From Actinosynnema sp. ALI-1.44 (GTDB taxonomy: Bacteria; Actinomycetota; Actinomycetes; Mycobacteriales; Pseudonocardiaceae): a DNA stretch of 64,000 bases. The DNA is taken from positions 1 through 64,000 of the forward strand of contig NZ_MTQO01000027.1 of NCBI RefSeq assembly GCF_001984155.1. Direction: 5' to 3'. Each line of letters starts with the position of its first letter. The stretch's first letter is position 1. This document shows, in pieces, positions 32,647 through 41,239 of the stretch. The notes under the pieces were generated by a model. The model searched no databases. It saw only the letters and a program-made list of their open reading frames with translations, and was not told the DNA's origin. The position numbers and the translations under genes were made by a program.

Positions 32647-33972
32647 ATGAACTGGAAAGACGCGTGTCGATGGGCGGTGGCGTCGTCGATCGTGGCGACA
32701 GTCGCCTCATCGGTTTTCGCCTTACCCGCCACCGCGGCGCCGATTCCGGGCCCGAAGCCGACTGTCGCGCCGGAAATGCTGGCCGCCATGCAGCGCGACC
32801 TCGGGCTGACCGCCGATCAGGCCCTTGCTCGCCTTGACCGCGACCGGCGCGGCGCGACGCTCGAGCAGGCACTCGCCCCGAAGCTCGGCGAGAGCTTCGC
32901 CGGTGCGTGGCTCGCCCCCGGCGCCGACCGGCTGACCGTGGCCACCACCGACCCGGCGAAGACCGACCAGATCCGTTCCGCGGGCGCGGAGGCCCGCGTG
33001 GTCGGCTACAGCTACCGGCAGCTCGACCAGACCAAGCGCAGCCTCGACGGCCTCGGCTACGCCGCGCCGAAGTCGGTGCCCGGCTGGCACGTCGACATCG
33101 TGACCAACACCGTCACCGTCCTGACGCACCCGAACGCACGCGACGCCGCGCGCTCGTTCGTCGCGTCCGCCGGTGTCAACCCCGCCACCGTCCGGTTCGT
33201 GGACTCGGACCTGGCCCCGCGTCCGCTGTACGACGTGCGCGGCGGCGACCAGTACGGCATCAACAACCAGTCGCTGTGCTCCGTCGGTTTCTCGGTCAAC
33301 GGCGGTTTCGTCACCGCAGGCCACTGTGGAACGGTCGGCTCGTCGACCGTGGGCTCCAACGGAGTCGCACAGGGCACGTTCCAGATCTCGTCGTTCCCGG
33401 GCAACGACTACGCGTTCGTCGCGACGAACTCGCAGTGGACCCCCAAGGCCGTGGTGAACCGCTACGACGGCAGCACTGTCGGCGTGGCGGGCTCCCAGGA
33501 GGCCGCGATCGGCGCGGCGGTGTGCCGTTCCGGCCGGACCACCGGCTGGAAGTGCGGAACCATCCTCGGCAAGAACGAGTCCGTGACCTACCCCGAGGGC
33601 ACCATCACCGGCATGACGCGGACCAACGCGTGTGCCGAGCCCGGTGACTCCGGTGGTTCGTGGCTGGCAGGCCAGCAGGCCCAGGGCGTGACGTCCGGCG
33701 GTTCCGGCAACTGCTCGCAGGGCGGGACGATCTGGTTCTACCCGCTCGGCGTGATCCTCGCCAGGACCGGCAAGACCCTGATCACCGAAGGCGGCGGGGA
33801 ACCCCCGGTCGGCTGCGAGGGCATCGCCGCGTGGAGCGCCACCACCGGTTACGCCCCCGGTGACGTCGTGGGACACGCCGGGCACAAGTGGGAATCGACC
33901 TACTGGTCGACCAACGCGGAACCGGGCGACCCCCGCTCGTGGGCCGTGTGGAAGGACGCCGGCGCCTGCTGA
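32647..33972 (+). CDS. Secreted streptogrisin-like serine protease with chitin-binding tail
   Basis: A 441-residue secreted protease. Residues 1 to about 31 are a signal peptide ending ATAA. Residues about 40 to 195 are an alpha-lytic-type pro-domain. Residues about 200 to 380 are the S1 (S1E) catalytic domain with H226 (VTAGHCG), D254 (GNDYAFV) and S335 (PGDSGGS). The last 50 residues are a CBM5/12 chitin-binding module (IAAWSATTGYAPGDVV, HKWESTYWSTN, SWAVWKDAGAC). Such tails anchor Streptomyces proteases to chitin. It belongs with the chitinase and glucosaminidase in function. A strong terminator hairpin lies 64 bp after the stop. Confidence 0.94.
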   Translation: MNWKDACRWAVASSIVATVASSVFALPATAAPIPGPKPTVAPEMLAAMQRDLGLTADQALARLDRDRRGATLEQALAPKLGESFAGAWLAPGADRLTVATTDPAKTDQIRSAGAEARVVGYSYRQLDQTKRSLDGLGYAAPKSVPGWHVDIVTNTVTVLTHPNARDAARSFVASAGVNPATVRFVDSDLAPRPLYDVRGGDQYGINNQSLCSVGFSVNGGFVTAGHCGTVGSSTVGSNGVAQGTFQISSFPGNDYAFVATNSQWTPKAVVNRYDGSTVGVAGSQEAAIGAAVCRSGRTTGWKCGTILGKNESVTYPEGTITGMTRTNACAEPGDSGGSWLAGQQAQGVTSGGSGNCSQGGTIWFYPLGVILARTGKTLITEGGGEPPVGCEGIAAWSATTGYAPGDVVGHAGHKWESTYWSTNAEPGDPRSWAVWKDAGAC

Positions 33973-34035
33973 ACGCCGGTGAACCGGCGGGGACCCGTCG
34001 CAGGGAGACAGGTTAACTGGTGGGACTCCGCCACT

Positions 34036-34072
34036 GGCCATGCCGGTGATCGTGCAGATCACCGGCATGGCC
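34036..34072. terminator. Terminator hairpin after the protease gene
   Basis: A perfect inverted repeat with 16-bp arms (34036-34051, 34057-34072; arm GGCCATGCCGGTGATC) and a 5-bp loop GTGCA. It lies between the protease gene and the DUF1989 gene and should separate their transcripts. Confidence 0.8.
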
Positions 34073-34161
34073 GCTTCGGGGTGTCTGAAATCCAGTCGCC
34101 TCCGGTCCTGTCCGTGGTCGATCATCCCTGGGAAACACTGTCGTGCTGGAAGTGGAGACCC

Positions 34162-34758
34162 ATGGGGATCAGGTCGGTGACGGTACCCGCGCAGAGCGGT
34201 CGTGCGGTGGACGCGGTGGAGGGCGATCTCCTGCACATCGTCGATCTCGACGGGCACCAGGTCGGCGACCTCTGGCTGATCGACGCGAAGGACCACACGC
34301 GCTGGCTCTCGGTCGGTCACACCCGTGATCGGGGCGAGCGGCTGTTTCCTCTGGTGGGTCAGCACTTTCTCGACCGTTTCGGTGATCCGATCGCCGAACT
34401 GGTCGCCGACGACTCCCCGGGCAAGCACGACATGCTGTTTCCTCCTTGCGACCGTTCGCTCTACGAGAGCGAAGGGTTGGTGGATCACCCGAACTGCTAT
34501 GACAACTTCGTTTCCGCGACCGCCTCGGTCGGTCTGCGGCTGCCGGTCGTGCCCGACCCGGTCAACGTCTTCCAGAACTCCGCTCCTGAGGCTGACGGCA
34601 CCCTGATCGTGGGCACCGCCGCGTCCGAGCCCGGGGACTCGATCACCTTCCGGCTGATGCGCGATGTGATCGTCGTGCTGACAGCGTGTTCGGTCGACTA
34701 CTGGCCGACGAACAACATGGAGTGCACTCCCCTGCTCATGCGGATCGAATCGGCCTGA
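34162..34758 (+). CDS. DUF1989 / urea-carboxylase-associated-type protein
   Basis: A 198-residue cytosolic protein of the DUF1989 family, which is found with urea carboxylase and other nitrogen or C1 genes. Recognisable segments are the start VTVPAQSGRAVDAVEGD, VDLDGHQVGDLWLID, the CYDNF motif near residue 110 and the end region NMECTPLLMRIE. The family may bind metal or a small ligand; no reaction is established here. No urea carboxylase gene is in the window. The ATG at 34162 follows a GGAG site and fits the family length; a longer upstream frame runs through the terminator hairpin. Confidence 0.78.
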   Translation: MGIRSVTVPAQSGRAVDAVEGDLLHIVDLDGHQVGDLWLIDAKDHTRWLSVGHTRDRGERLFPLVGQHFLDRFGDPIAELVADDSPGKHDMLFPPCDRSLYESEGLVDHPNCYDNFVSATASVGLRLPVVPDPVNVFQNSAPEADGTLIVGTAASEPGDSITFRLMRDVIVVLTACSVDYWPTNNMECTPLLMRIESA

Positions 34759-34890
34759 CAGCCACGCCCGTCTCGGTGTGCCATCCGGGCGCACAGTGAC
34801 CAGCGCACCGAGTTCTCGGATCAGTCGAGCGGACCGGGAAGGGTCCCCGGACACCCAGGCCAAGCTGCCCCGCAACCACAGGAGGGGCAC

Positions 34891-36120
34891 ATGGACTGGA
34901 ACAAAGTCGCGCTGGCTGTCGCGGCCACGGTGGCAGCGGGCCTGACGACGGCGGCAGGAGCGGCATCTGCGGACGTGCCACCGCCGGTGTCGGGGCGGAC
35001 TCTCACGGTCGGGCCCGGCGGGCAGTACTCGACTGTCCAGGCAGCCGCCGACGCGGCACGGCCCGGCGACAACGTGCGGATCGCCCCGGGCGTCCACACC
35101 GGCGGCCTGTCGATCAGGACCAGCGGATCACCCGGCAAGTACATCACCTTCTACAGCGAGGGCGGGACCGCCGTCGTCAAAGGCAGAGGCGGCTCGAAGG
35201 GCCTGCTCGCCCTCGGCAACCACTCGTGGCTGCGGTTCCACAACCTGACCTTCGCCGGGTCACGCGGGTTCGGCGCGTACGCCGACGGCGGGCATGACCT
35301 GGTCTTCGAGAACTTCGGGATCGACGGCTCGCAGGACGGCGGACTGGTGCTGCTGAACACGTCCAACGTCCTGGTGGACGGCTGTGAGATCAAGGGGACC
35401 AACGCCGAGGGCACGTCAGCGGACCACGAGGCGCTCAGCCTGGGCCACGGGACACGGGACGCCGAGGTCAGAAACTGCCGCGTGCACGACAACGGTGAGG
35501 AAGGCATCGACGTCAAGTACACCGAGAACGCCCGGATCTCCATCCACGACAACGTGTCGTCGAACAACCGCGGCCCGAACATCTACGTGGACTCCGCGTC
35601 CGACGTCCAGGTCTACAACAACGTGGTCAGCGGCGCGAAGGGCGAGACCAAGGCGGGGATCGCGCTGGCCGTCGAGGACTGGTCGGAAACCCGGGAACTG
35701 GACAACGTCAAGGTGTACAACAACGTCTCGTACGGCAACGCACAGGCGGGCCTGAGCATCTGGGTCGAGTCGAGCGGCACGCTGTCCAACGTGCACATCG
35801 TCAACAACACGTTCTACGGCAACAAGAAGGGCGCCATCTCCTTCGACGGCGACGAGTACGCCGGCGTGAACATCCTGCGCAACAACATCTTCGCGGAGGG
35901 CCCCGCGGCCAACACCGGCTTTGTCAGCGACCACAACGTCACCGGTGACCCCGGTTTCGCCGATCCACGCGCGGGCGACTTCCACCTCACGGCAGCGGCG
36001 GCGAAAGCCATCGACAAGGGATCCGCGGCGTACGCCCCTGCCTTCGACCGGGACAACAACCCCCGCCCGGCGTGCGCGGGCCACGACATCGGCGCCTACG
36101 AATACAAGGAGGGACGATGA
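34891..36120 (+). CDS. Secreted right-handed parallel beta-helix protein (polysaccharide lyase-like)
   Basis: A 409-residue exported protein. A signal peptide covers residues 1 to about 28 (AGAASA). It then has the start typical of DUF1565 / PL9-like proteins (LTVGPGGQYSTVQAAADAARPGD), followed by a ladder of Asn-rich beta-helix turns (for example VYNNVSYGNAQAGLSIW, HIVNNTFYGN, ILRNNIFAEG), and ends with a DIGAYEY motif. Family members degrade pectin, rhamnogalacturonan or alginate, but I cannot assign the catalytic residues. The start follows GGAGGGG. It is a single gene with a terminator after it. Confidence 0.85.
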   Translation: MDWNKVALAVAATVAAGLTTAAGAASADVPPPVSGRTLTVGPGGQYSTVQAAADAARPGDNVRIAPGVHTGGLSIRTSGSPGKYITFYSEGGTAVVKGRGGSKGLLALGNHSWLRFHNLTFAGSRGFGAYADGGHDLVFENFGIDGSQDGGLVLLNTSNVLVDGCEIKGTNAEGTSADHEALSLGHGTRDAEVRNCRVHDNGEEGIDVKYTENARISIHDNVSSNNRGPNIYVDSASDVQVYNNVVSGAKGETKAGIALAVEDWSETRELDNVKVYNNVSYGNAQAGLSIWVESSGTLSNVHIVNNTFYGNKKGAISFDGDEYAGVNILRNNIFAEGPAANTGFVSDHNVTGDPGFADPRAGDFHLTAAAAKAIDKGSAAYAPAFDRDNNPRPACAGHDIGAYEYKEGR

Positions 36121-36150
36121 GCGGCGACGACGGACTCGGCGACTGAGCGG

Positions 36151-36183
36151 CGGGCACGGCGGGGGTATTCGCCGCCGTGCCCG
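36151..36183. terminator. Bidirectional terminator between convergent genes
   Basis: A perfect inverted repeat with 12-bp arms (CGGGCACGGCGG and complement; 36151-36162 and 36172-36183) and a 9-bp loop. It lies between the beta-helix gene and the convergent small secreted protein gene. Confidence 0.75.
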
Positions 36184-36194
36184 TCAAATCGAAA

Positions 36195-36431
36195 TCACGT
36201 GTAGTGGCCGTTGTAAAGCGCCCACCCAGCGTGCCGGTCAGGCGGATAGCAGCGATGGGTGTCCGCCTCGCGATCGGCTGCCGCGTGGCATTCCGCTTCG
36301 GTCGGGTAGTAGCCGCCGAATTCCCATTCGTAGATTCCCCGCGCACCGGCCGCGGTACCGGCGGCTGCGGCCGGAGCCACGATGACCAGCGCGGCAACGG
36401 CAGTGAAGACCGTTCTCAGCAGGCTTCTCAT
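36195..36431 (-). CDS. Small secreted protein of unknown function
   Basis: A 78-residue protein with a signal peptide (residues 1 to about 27, RSLLRTVFTAVAALVIVAPA) leaving a mature domain of about 50 residues. The mature part has two Cys (in EAECHAAADRE and HRCYPPD) that can form a disulfide, and is rich in aromatic residues (YEWEFGGYYP). It resembles small exported proteins of unknown role common in Streptomyces and relatives. The ATG at 36431 follows GAGGGGG; the frame upstream lacks a good site. Confidence 0.65.
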   Translation of the reverse strand: MRSLLRTVFTAVAALVIVAPAAAAGTAAGARGIYEWEFGGYYPTEAECHAAADREADTHRCYPPDRHAGWALYNGHYT

Positions 36432-36573
36432 TCTCACAGCAACCCCCTCTGACGGGTTTCGCCATACCAAATATTCTGCCTCATAAGCGTTTTCCCGAAT
36501 CGATCCGCCGCCAAGTTAGCCGACCTCGGCCGCGATCGGCTGGTTCCCCGGCGGAAACACCTGAATCGCGTAT

Positions 36574-36934
36574 TCACTGACCGTAGGACAGGCGAAGCCG
36601 CTCGTTGACCAACACGTTGAGCCGGTGACGCATGTGCCCCAGTTTTGCTGTCGTCCGGAGCAGGGCCCGTGGTGGTGAGAGTCCAGCGCAACGCACATAC
36701 ACCCCGGTCGTCCGTGTGCAGGTCGAACCGGATGCGGTCGTTCGGGCGGTCCGGCCACAGCGAGGTCCACACCACCGTGCTTGGGCGTACCGCTTCCAGC
36801 ACCCGGGGTTCGACTTCGTCGTCCAACTGGTCGAGCCAGGGCCGCGCGGCCTCTGCCCGTGGCTCGGTCAACGAGTCCCAGACGACGTGCGGCGGGGCGG
36901 GCGGGAGCCGCTTCCTGCTGCCGAGTTCGCGCAC
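36574..36934 (-). pseudogene. Frameshifted SRPBCC/AHSA1-family gene
   Basis: Read from the GTG at 36934, the protein begins RELGSRKRLPPAPPHVVW and continues through RPSTVVWTSLWPDRPND and LRWTLTTTGPAPDDSK, typical of SRPBCC (polyketide cyclase/AHSA1) proteins. After a run of four A (36643-36646) the frame is lost. In the next frame the expected ending LGHMRHRLNVLVNE, then SYGQ and a stop at 36574, appears at once. One extra base in the A-run explains this. It could be a recent frameshift mutation or a sequencing error; if corrected, the product is about 119 residues. Confidence 0.75.
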
Positions 36935-37043
36935 AGTGCCAGGCTAGGTGCTGGACTTCGCTGAATTCGCCGGGTAGGTGTACGACTCAACGTCTTCACC
37001 ACCGCCGACAGTTGCGCCGTACCAGAGTGAGGTAGCGGTTCTC

Positions 37044-38234
37044 ATGGCGATCACTTTCAAGGTCTTCGGCCAGCTCACCCTCTGGTTTGCCTATGTCGGT
37101 GCCATTCACTGGTTGCTGTACCTGCTCGCGGCTAGTTCGGTGTTCAACCTCGCTCGACTTCGCCACCCCCATGACTTCGCCGATCAAGAGCCGGACTCCA
37201 CCAAACCGTGGGCCCGCCGAATCGGCGTCGGCTGCTCCGTCGTGGCGGTGCCGCTGGCCATCGGCCTTGGGCTCTGGGCTTTCACCCAGAAGTCCGGCGC
37301 CTCTCCAGCGGTCCAAGGGATTTCCTTGGTCATACCACTGACCTTGGCCGTTTTTTGCACACACGAAGGCGTAAAAAGCTATCGAGAGATGCGCAACGAT
37401 CCCACCCTGTCATCGCCGCGGACCGAGATACTCGGCCGTTACTACAGCCGCCTGATCAACGACATCATACTGATGATCGCCAATCGGCAGATGGCCAGCA
37501 TCTACTGGAGCAGCGTCATATTGACGACGATCCTGATCACGTTCGAGTCACCGACACTCCAGCCACTGTTGAAGGAGGCACCCGCAGGTGGGACGAGCAC
37601 CGATTCGAACTGGGCCGGCCTGGGAGTCATCACGTTCTTCGTCGTCCTCAAAGTGGTGACCAAGATCCGTGAGGTGACCAACGCCCAGGTCCGCTTCCTG
37701 GAGACCTACCTCCAGCTCTACCGGAGGCGGGCGCTGCACGACACGGCACAATGGCGCTTCCGAACAGGGGCCCGCGCTTCTCGATGGCGAAGTCCCGAGC
37801 ACAAAACGGGGATGGAACTTGCTGTCATCCTTGAGCGGTGTGTGGCTGACACACAACGCCGCCTGGAGGCGCGTGATGCCGCGATTGTGGGCAACACGTA
37901 CTATCGGCTGGCCACTCTGCTCCGCCGAGCGTCGATCCGCGGCAGGGATTCACGCGCAGCGGGCGACTATTTCGATGGCCTGGTCGCCGTGAGTTGCACA
38001 TTGTTGCTCGAGGGCAACCCAGTGGCGGCCGCTCAAACCTTTGAGCATGTGACGGCTGACGAGCCGGAACCGACGCCGCCAACCGCAGGCCGCTTGCGCA
38101 GACTGCTCAGCAATCTGGGTGACAACCTGGAACGACACGAGAAGACCGTCAGGAGTCTCGGTTTCCTGGCTGTACTGCTCGTGCTGATCGCCACCGGCCA
38201 GTTCGGACGGCTTGCCGAGATTTTCACCAAGTAG
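37044..38234 (+). CDS. Integral membrane protein of unknown function, atypical composition
   Basis: A 396-residue protein with five or so hydrophobic segments: residues about 8 to 32, 62 to 82, 92 to 108, 155 to 175 and 205 to 222, and a last one near the C-terminus (FLAVLLVLIATGQFG). Between them is a cytosolic domain with RRRALHDTAQWRF and a helical region around residues 255 to 310. The codon choice is visibly less GC-rich than its neighbours (for example runs such as GTTTTTTGC and GTAAAAAGC), suggesting recent transfer. Start is uncertain: ATG at 37044 or GTG at 36978, both with weak sites. I recognise no family. Confidence 0.6.
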   Translation: MAITFKVFGQLTLWFAYVGAIHWLLYLLAASSVFNLARLRHPHDFADQEPDSTKPWARRIGVGCSVVAVPLAIGLGLWAFTQKSGASPAVQGISLVIPLTLAVFCTHEGVKSYREMRNDPTLSSPRTEILGRYYSRLINDIILMIANRQMASIYWSSVILTTILITFESPTLQPLLKEAPAGGTSTDSNWAGLGVITFFVVLKVVTKIREVTNAQVRFLETYLQLYRRRALHDTAQWRFRTGARASRWRSPEHKTGMELAVILERCVADTQRRLEARDAAIVGNTYYRLATLLRRASIRGRDSRAAGDYFDGLVAVSCTLLLEGNPVAAAQTFEHVTADEPEPTPPTAGRLRRLLSNLGDNLERHEKTVRSLGFLAVLLVLIATGQFGRLAEIFTK

Positions 38235-38361
38235 CCAGTCACTTTCACAGCGGATCGCTCGGGTCACCCGCGCTGTCGGCTGTCACGGCTCTGTGCCAGG
38301 TCGAGATCGAGCGGAATGCCGAGGTCGGCAGGCGGCCCCGGCATCGCCGGCTGTCAGATGA

Positions 38362-39171
38362 CTACGCGCTCGCCGCGGCGGCGGCGCGACCGGCTTGTCT
38401 GCCGGAGAACAGGCAGCCGCCGAGGAACGTCCCCTCCAGCGCGCGGTACCCGTGGACGCCACCGCCGCCGAAGCCCGCCACCTCGCCCGCGGCGTACAGG
38501 CCGGGGATCGGTCGGCCGTTCGCGCCGACCACCCGGCCGGACAGGTCGGTCTGCAGTCCACCGAGGGTCTTGCGGGTCAGGATGTTCATCCGGATCGCGA
38601 TCAGCGGACCGGCCGCCGGGTCGAGGATCTTGTGCAGCGAGGCCGTGCGGGCGAGGCTGTCGCCGCTGTAGGCCAACGAGTTGCGGATGCCCATGATCTG
38701 GCCGTCCTTGGTGAACGGGTTGTCCACCTGCTGGTCGCGCATGACGATCTGCTTGCGCAGCTCGTCGAGCTCGACCAGGTTCGTGCCGGTGAGCCGGTTC
38801 ATGCCTGCGACGAGGTCGGGCAGCGAGTCGGCGATGACGAAGTCCGCCCCGCGGTCCATGAACGCCTTGACCGGCGGCGGTGTGCTGGTGAGCAGGCGCA
38901 TGGCCAGGTAGCCGATCAGGTCCTTGCGGGTCAGTTCCGGATTCTGCTCGGAGCCGGACAGCACGAACTCCTTGTCGATGATCCGTTTGTTGAGCACGAA
39001 CCACGAGTAGTCGTGCCCGGAACGGCCGATCAGCTCCAGCGTGCCGAGGGTGTCGTAGCTGGGCACGCCGGGGTTGGCGAACCGGCGTCCTTTCGCGTCG
39101 AACCACATCGACGACGGCGCGGCGAGCACGCGGATGCCGTGGCCGGGCCAGATCGGGCTGTGGTTGATCAT
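38362..39171 (-). CDS. C-terminal half of a split FAD-binding dehydrogenase
   Basis: A 269-residue frame that continues the flavoprotein encoded just upstream. It starts MINHSPIWPGHGIRV and ends with the FAD-domain closing motif GLYAAGEVAGFGGGGVHGYRALEGTFLGGCLFSGRQA, typical of fumarate reductase/3-ketosteroid dehydrogenase-like proteins. Its ATG overlaps the stop of the N-terminal half (ATGA). A one-base deletion near 39172 relative to relatives would explain the split. Whether the ATGA overlap still lets both halves be made and assemble is unknown. Alone, this half lacks the N-terminal dinucleotide-binding fold. Confidence 0.75.
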   Translation of the reverse strand: MINHSPIWPGHGIRVLAAPSSMWFDAKGRRFANPGVPSYDTLGTLELIGRSGHDYSWFVLNKRIIDKEFVLSGSEQNPELTRKDLIGYLAMRLLTSTPPPVKAFMDRGADFVIADSLPDLVAGMNRLTGTNLVELDELRKQIVMRDQQVDNPFTKDGQIMGIRNSLAYSGDSLARTASLHKILDPAAGPLIAIRMNILTRKTLGGLQTDLSGRVVGANGRPIPGLYAAGEVAGFGGGGVHGYRALEGTFLGGCLFSGRQAGRAAAAASA

Positions 39172-40157
39172 CCCTCGGTGTAGTGCCACATGCGGTCGCG
39201 GTTGACCAGCCGCGCCCCGGCCGCCTCGCTGATGGCCAGCATCCGGCCGTCGACGTGCGCGGGCACACCGGTGATCAACCGGGCGGGCGGTGGGCCGAGG
39301 CGGGCGGGCCAGTTGCGGCGCACGAGCTCCTGGTTGCCGCCGATGCCGCCGGAGGTGACGATGACGATCGGCGCCCGCAGCTCGAAGTCGCCGACCTTGG
39401 TGCGGGAGCTGGGTGTGCCGCGGGCGGCGCTGCTGGGTTCCAGGATCGAGCCGCGCACACCGCTGACGGCGCCGCCTGCCATCGTGATCCCGTCGACCTG
39501 GTGGCGGAAGCGGAAGCTCACCTTGCCCTGGGCCACGGCGGTCCGCACGAGCTTCTCGAACGGCTCCATCACGCCGGGGCCGGTGCCGAGCGTGAGGTGG
39601 AAGCGCGGGACGGAGTTGCCCGGCCCGTCGGCCAGTTGCCCGCCGCGTTCGGCCCAGCCGACGATCGGCACCCACGTCACCCCGAGCCCGGCCAGCCACG
39701 CCCGTTTCTCCCCCGCGGCGAACTGCAGGTACGCCTCGGCCCAGCGGGACGCCCAATAGTCCTCGCCGAGCGGGTCGTCGACGCCGCGGTCGAAGCCCGC
39801 GTTGCTGAACCAGTCGTTGCGGGCCAGGTCGATCGAGTCCTTGATGCCCGCGGTGCGCTGCTCGGGCGAGTTGACGAAGAACAGCCCGCCGAGCGACCAG
39901 AACGCCTGTCCGCCGAGGCTGGCCTCCGGCTCCTGGTCGACCAGCAGGACCCGGCGACCGGCGGCGGCGAGCTCGGCGGTCGCCACGAGCCCGGCCAGCC
40001 CGGCACCGACCACGATCGCGTCCGCGTCGGCCCGCGGGCCGGCGACGGCGGATTCGCCCAGGCCCAGCATGCCCAGTGCGGAACCGGCGGCGACACCGCT
40101 GCCCGTGGCGAGCAGATGGCGGCGGCTCATGCTGTAACTGCTGTCCGGCCTCGTCAT
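39168..40157 (-). CDS. N-terminal half of a split FAD-binding dehydrogenase (Tat-type signal)
   Basis: A 329-residue frame. It begins with a twin-arginine-type leader (SRRHLLATGSGVAAGSALG), then the FAD Rossmann motif AIVVGAGLAGLVATAELA and VLLVDQEPEASLGGQAF. It continues through substrate-domain sequence until RDRMWHYTEG, where a stop occurs. Intact relatives (KstD/urocanate-reductase-like FAD-binding dehydrogenases, about 560 to 600 residues) continue without a break into the sequence now found in the overlapping ORF. The start has GGGAGG at 5 bp. Together the two halves total about 598 residues, the expected full length, so only the reading frame is broken. Confidence 0.8.
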   Translation of the reverse strand: MTRPDSSYSMSRRHLLATGSGVAAGSALGMLGLGESAVAGPRADADAIVVGAGLAGLVATAELAAAGRRVLLVDQEPEASLGGQAFWSLGGLFFVNSPEQRTAGIKDSIDLARNDWFSNAGFDRGVDDPLGEDYWASRWAEAYLQFAAGEKRAWLAGLGVTWVPIVGWAERGGQLADGPGNSVPRFHLTLGTGPGVMEPFEKLVRTAVAQGKVSFRFRHQVDGITMAGGAVSGVRGSILEPSSAARGTPSSRTKVGDFELRAPIVIVTSGGIGGNQELVRRNWPARLGPPPARLITGVPAHVDGRMLAISEAAGARLVNRDRMWHYTEG

Positions 40158-40313
40158 CGAGCCTCCCTGACCGCGTTGTTACTCATCGGTAGTCAGCCAA
40201 CCAGGGGTGCCCGCGCGGGCGATAGAGGTGAGTCGCCAACCCCGTTCGTGTCCGTTGTGCCCGTTGCACAACGAAGGCGGATATTCGGTGGTGGACCTCG
40301 ATAAGTTGCCCTT

Positions 40314-41066
40314 ATGGACTTCGGCGGTGGCTGGGACAGCGTGGCGACCCTGGTGGACGGTCGGTGGGTGGAACGCCGTCCACGCCGCCCGGAGGTGGTG
40401 GACCTGCTGCTGATGGAAACGCGGGTGATGCCGTGGCTGGCTCCGCAGTTGCCGTTGGCCGTGCCACGGCCGGAGGTCGCGCAGTTGGAGCCGTTGGTCG
40501 TGCGGCACGAACTGGTCCCCGGCGAGCCGATCGAGGACTTCAGCGAGGACAACGGACGGCAACTGGGCGAGTTCCTGCGGGCACTGCACGGCGTCGACGC
40601 GGCCGACGCCGTGGCACACGGGCTGGCGAAGTCTGACGATCGAGCCGAGACAGTCGCGCGGTTCCGTGCCGACGTCGTGCCGCTGGTTCCCGACGCCCTG
40701 ACAGCGCGTGCCACGGCTCTGCTGGACGCCATCGCCGACCTGCCGTCCGACGCGGTGGTGCACGGCGACATCGGCCCGGAGCACATCCTGTGCGTCGGCG
40801 ACCGGGTGACCGGCGTGATCGACTTCTCCGACGCGCACACCGGGGACCCCGCCATCGACCTGGCCTGGCTGCTGAACGGGACACCGGAGCACTTCGCACG
40901 TGCCGTGGCCAAGGAGTACGGTGTCTCCCCCGAGGTCCGCGACCGGGCGTTGCTGTGGCACCAACTGGGCCCGTGGTACGAGGTCACGTTCGGCATGGAC
41001 AACGACGAGCCTGACGACGTCGAATCCGGGCTGGCCGGAGTGGTGAGCAGACTCGACCTCGGCTGA
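40314..41066 (+). CDS. Aminoglycoside phosphotransferase-family kinase
   Basis: A 250-residue phosphotransferase of the APH/choline kinase fold. The catalytic loop is VVHGDIGPEHILC (Asp base and downstream polar residue) and the Mg-binding loop is GVIDFSDAHTGDPAIDLAW. An N-terminal lobe with VVRHELVPGEPIEDF matches the hinge region. Family members phosphorylate aminoglycosides, macrolides, choline or other small molecules. No resistance role can be assigned from sequence alone. It stands by itself; a MerR-like operator begins right after its stop. Confidence 0.85.
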   Translation: MDFGGGWDSVATLVDGRWVERRPRRPEVVDLLLMETRVMPWLAPQLPLAVPRPEVAQLEPLVVRHELVPGEPIEDFSEDNGRQLGEFLRALHGVDAADAVAHGLAKSDDRAETVARFRADVVPLVPDALTARATALLDAIADLPSDAVVHGDIGPEHILCVGDRVTGVIDFSDAHTGDPAIDLAWLLNGTPEHFARAVAKEYGVSPEVRDRALLWHQLGPWYEVTFGMDNDEPDDVESGLAGVVSRLDLG

Positions 41067-41070
41067 AGGC

Positions 41071-41092
41071 CTTGACCTCAAGTCAAGTCGAG
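41071..41092. promoter_or_regulatory. MerR/SoxR-type operator downstream of the phosphotransferase gene
   Basis: CTTGACCTCAAGTCAAG (41071-41087) is an inverted repeat of CTTGAC/GTCAAG around CTCAA. It contains TTGACCTCAA, the same 10-mer found at the merR operator near 30,325. It lies upstream of an ATG at 41110 that opens a 70-codon frame without protein-like features, perhaps a gutted target gene, and 150 bp upstream of the methyltransferase start. Confidence 0.55.
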
Positions 41093-41239
41093 ATATCACG
41101 CTGGTCCGCATGACCACGACACACGACGGGCGGCGGCAAGGTCGCCTGTCAGAACACGGGTGTGCTCGACACGTAACCGCCAATGCCACGAGCGGTTCGT
41201 TCAAGACCAGGACCCGGTGCGCGGCCGACACTGCCGTGC

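Noticed and set aside
32722-35097. A 791-codon minus-strand frame opposite the protease and DUF1989 genes
   Set aside because: It spans two real genes and a terminator, and has no recognisable domain.
36117-36146. A nine-codon ATGA-overlapping frame after the beta-helix gene
   Set aside because: Too short to support as a gene and without any homology signal.
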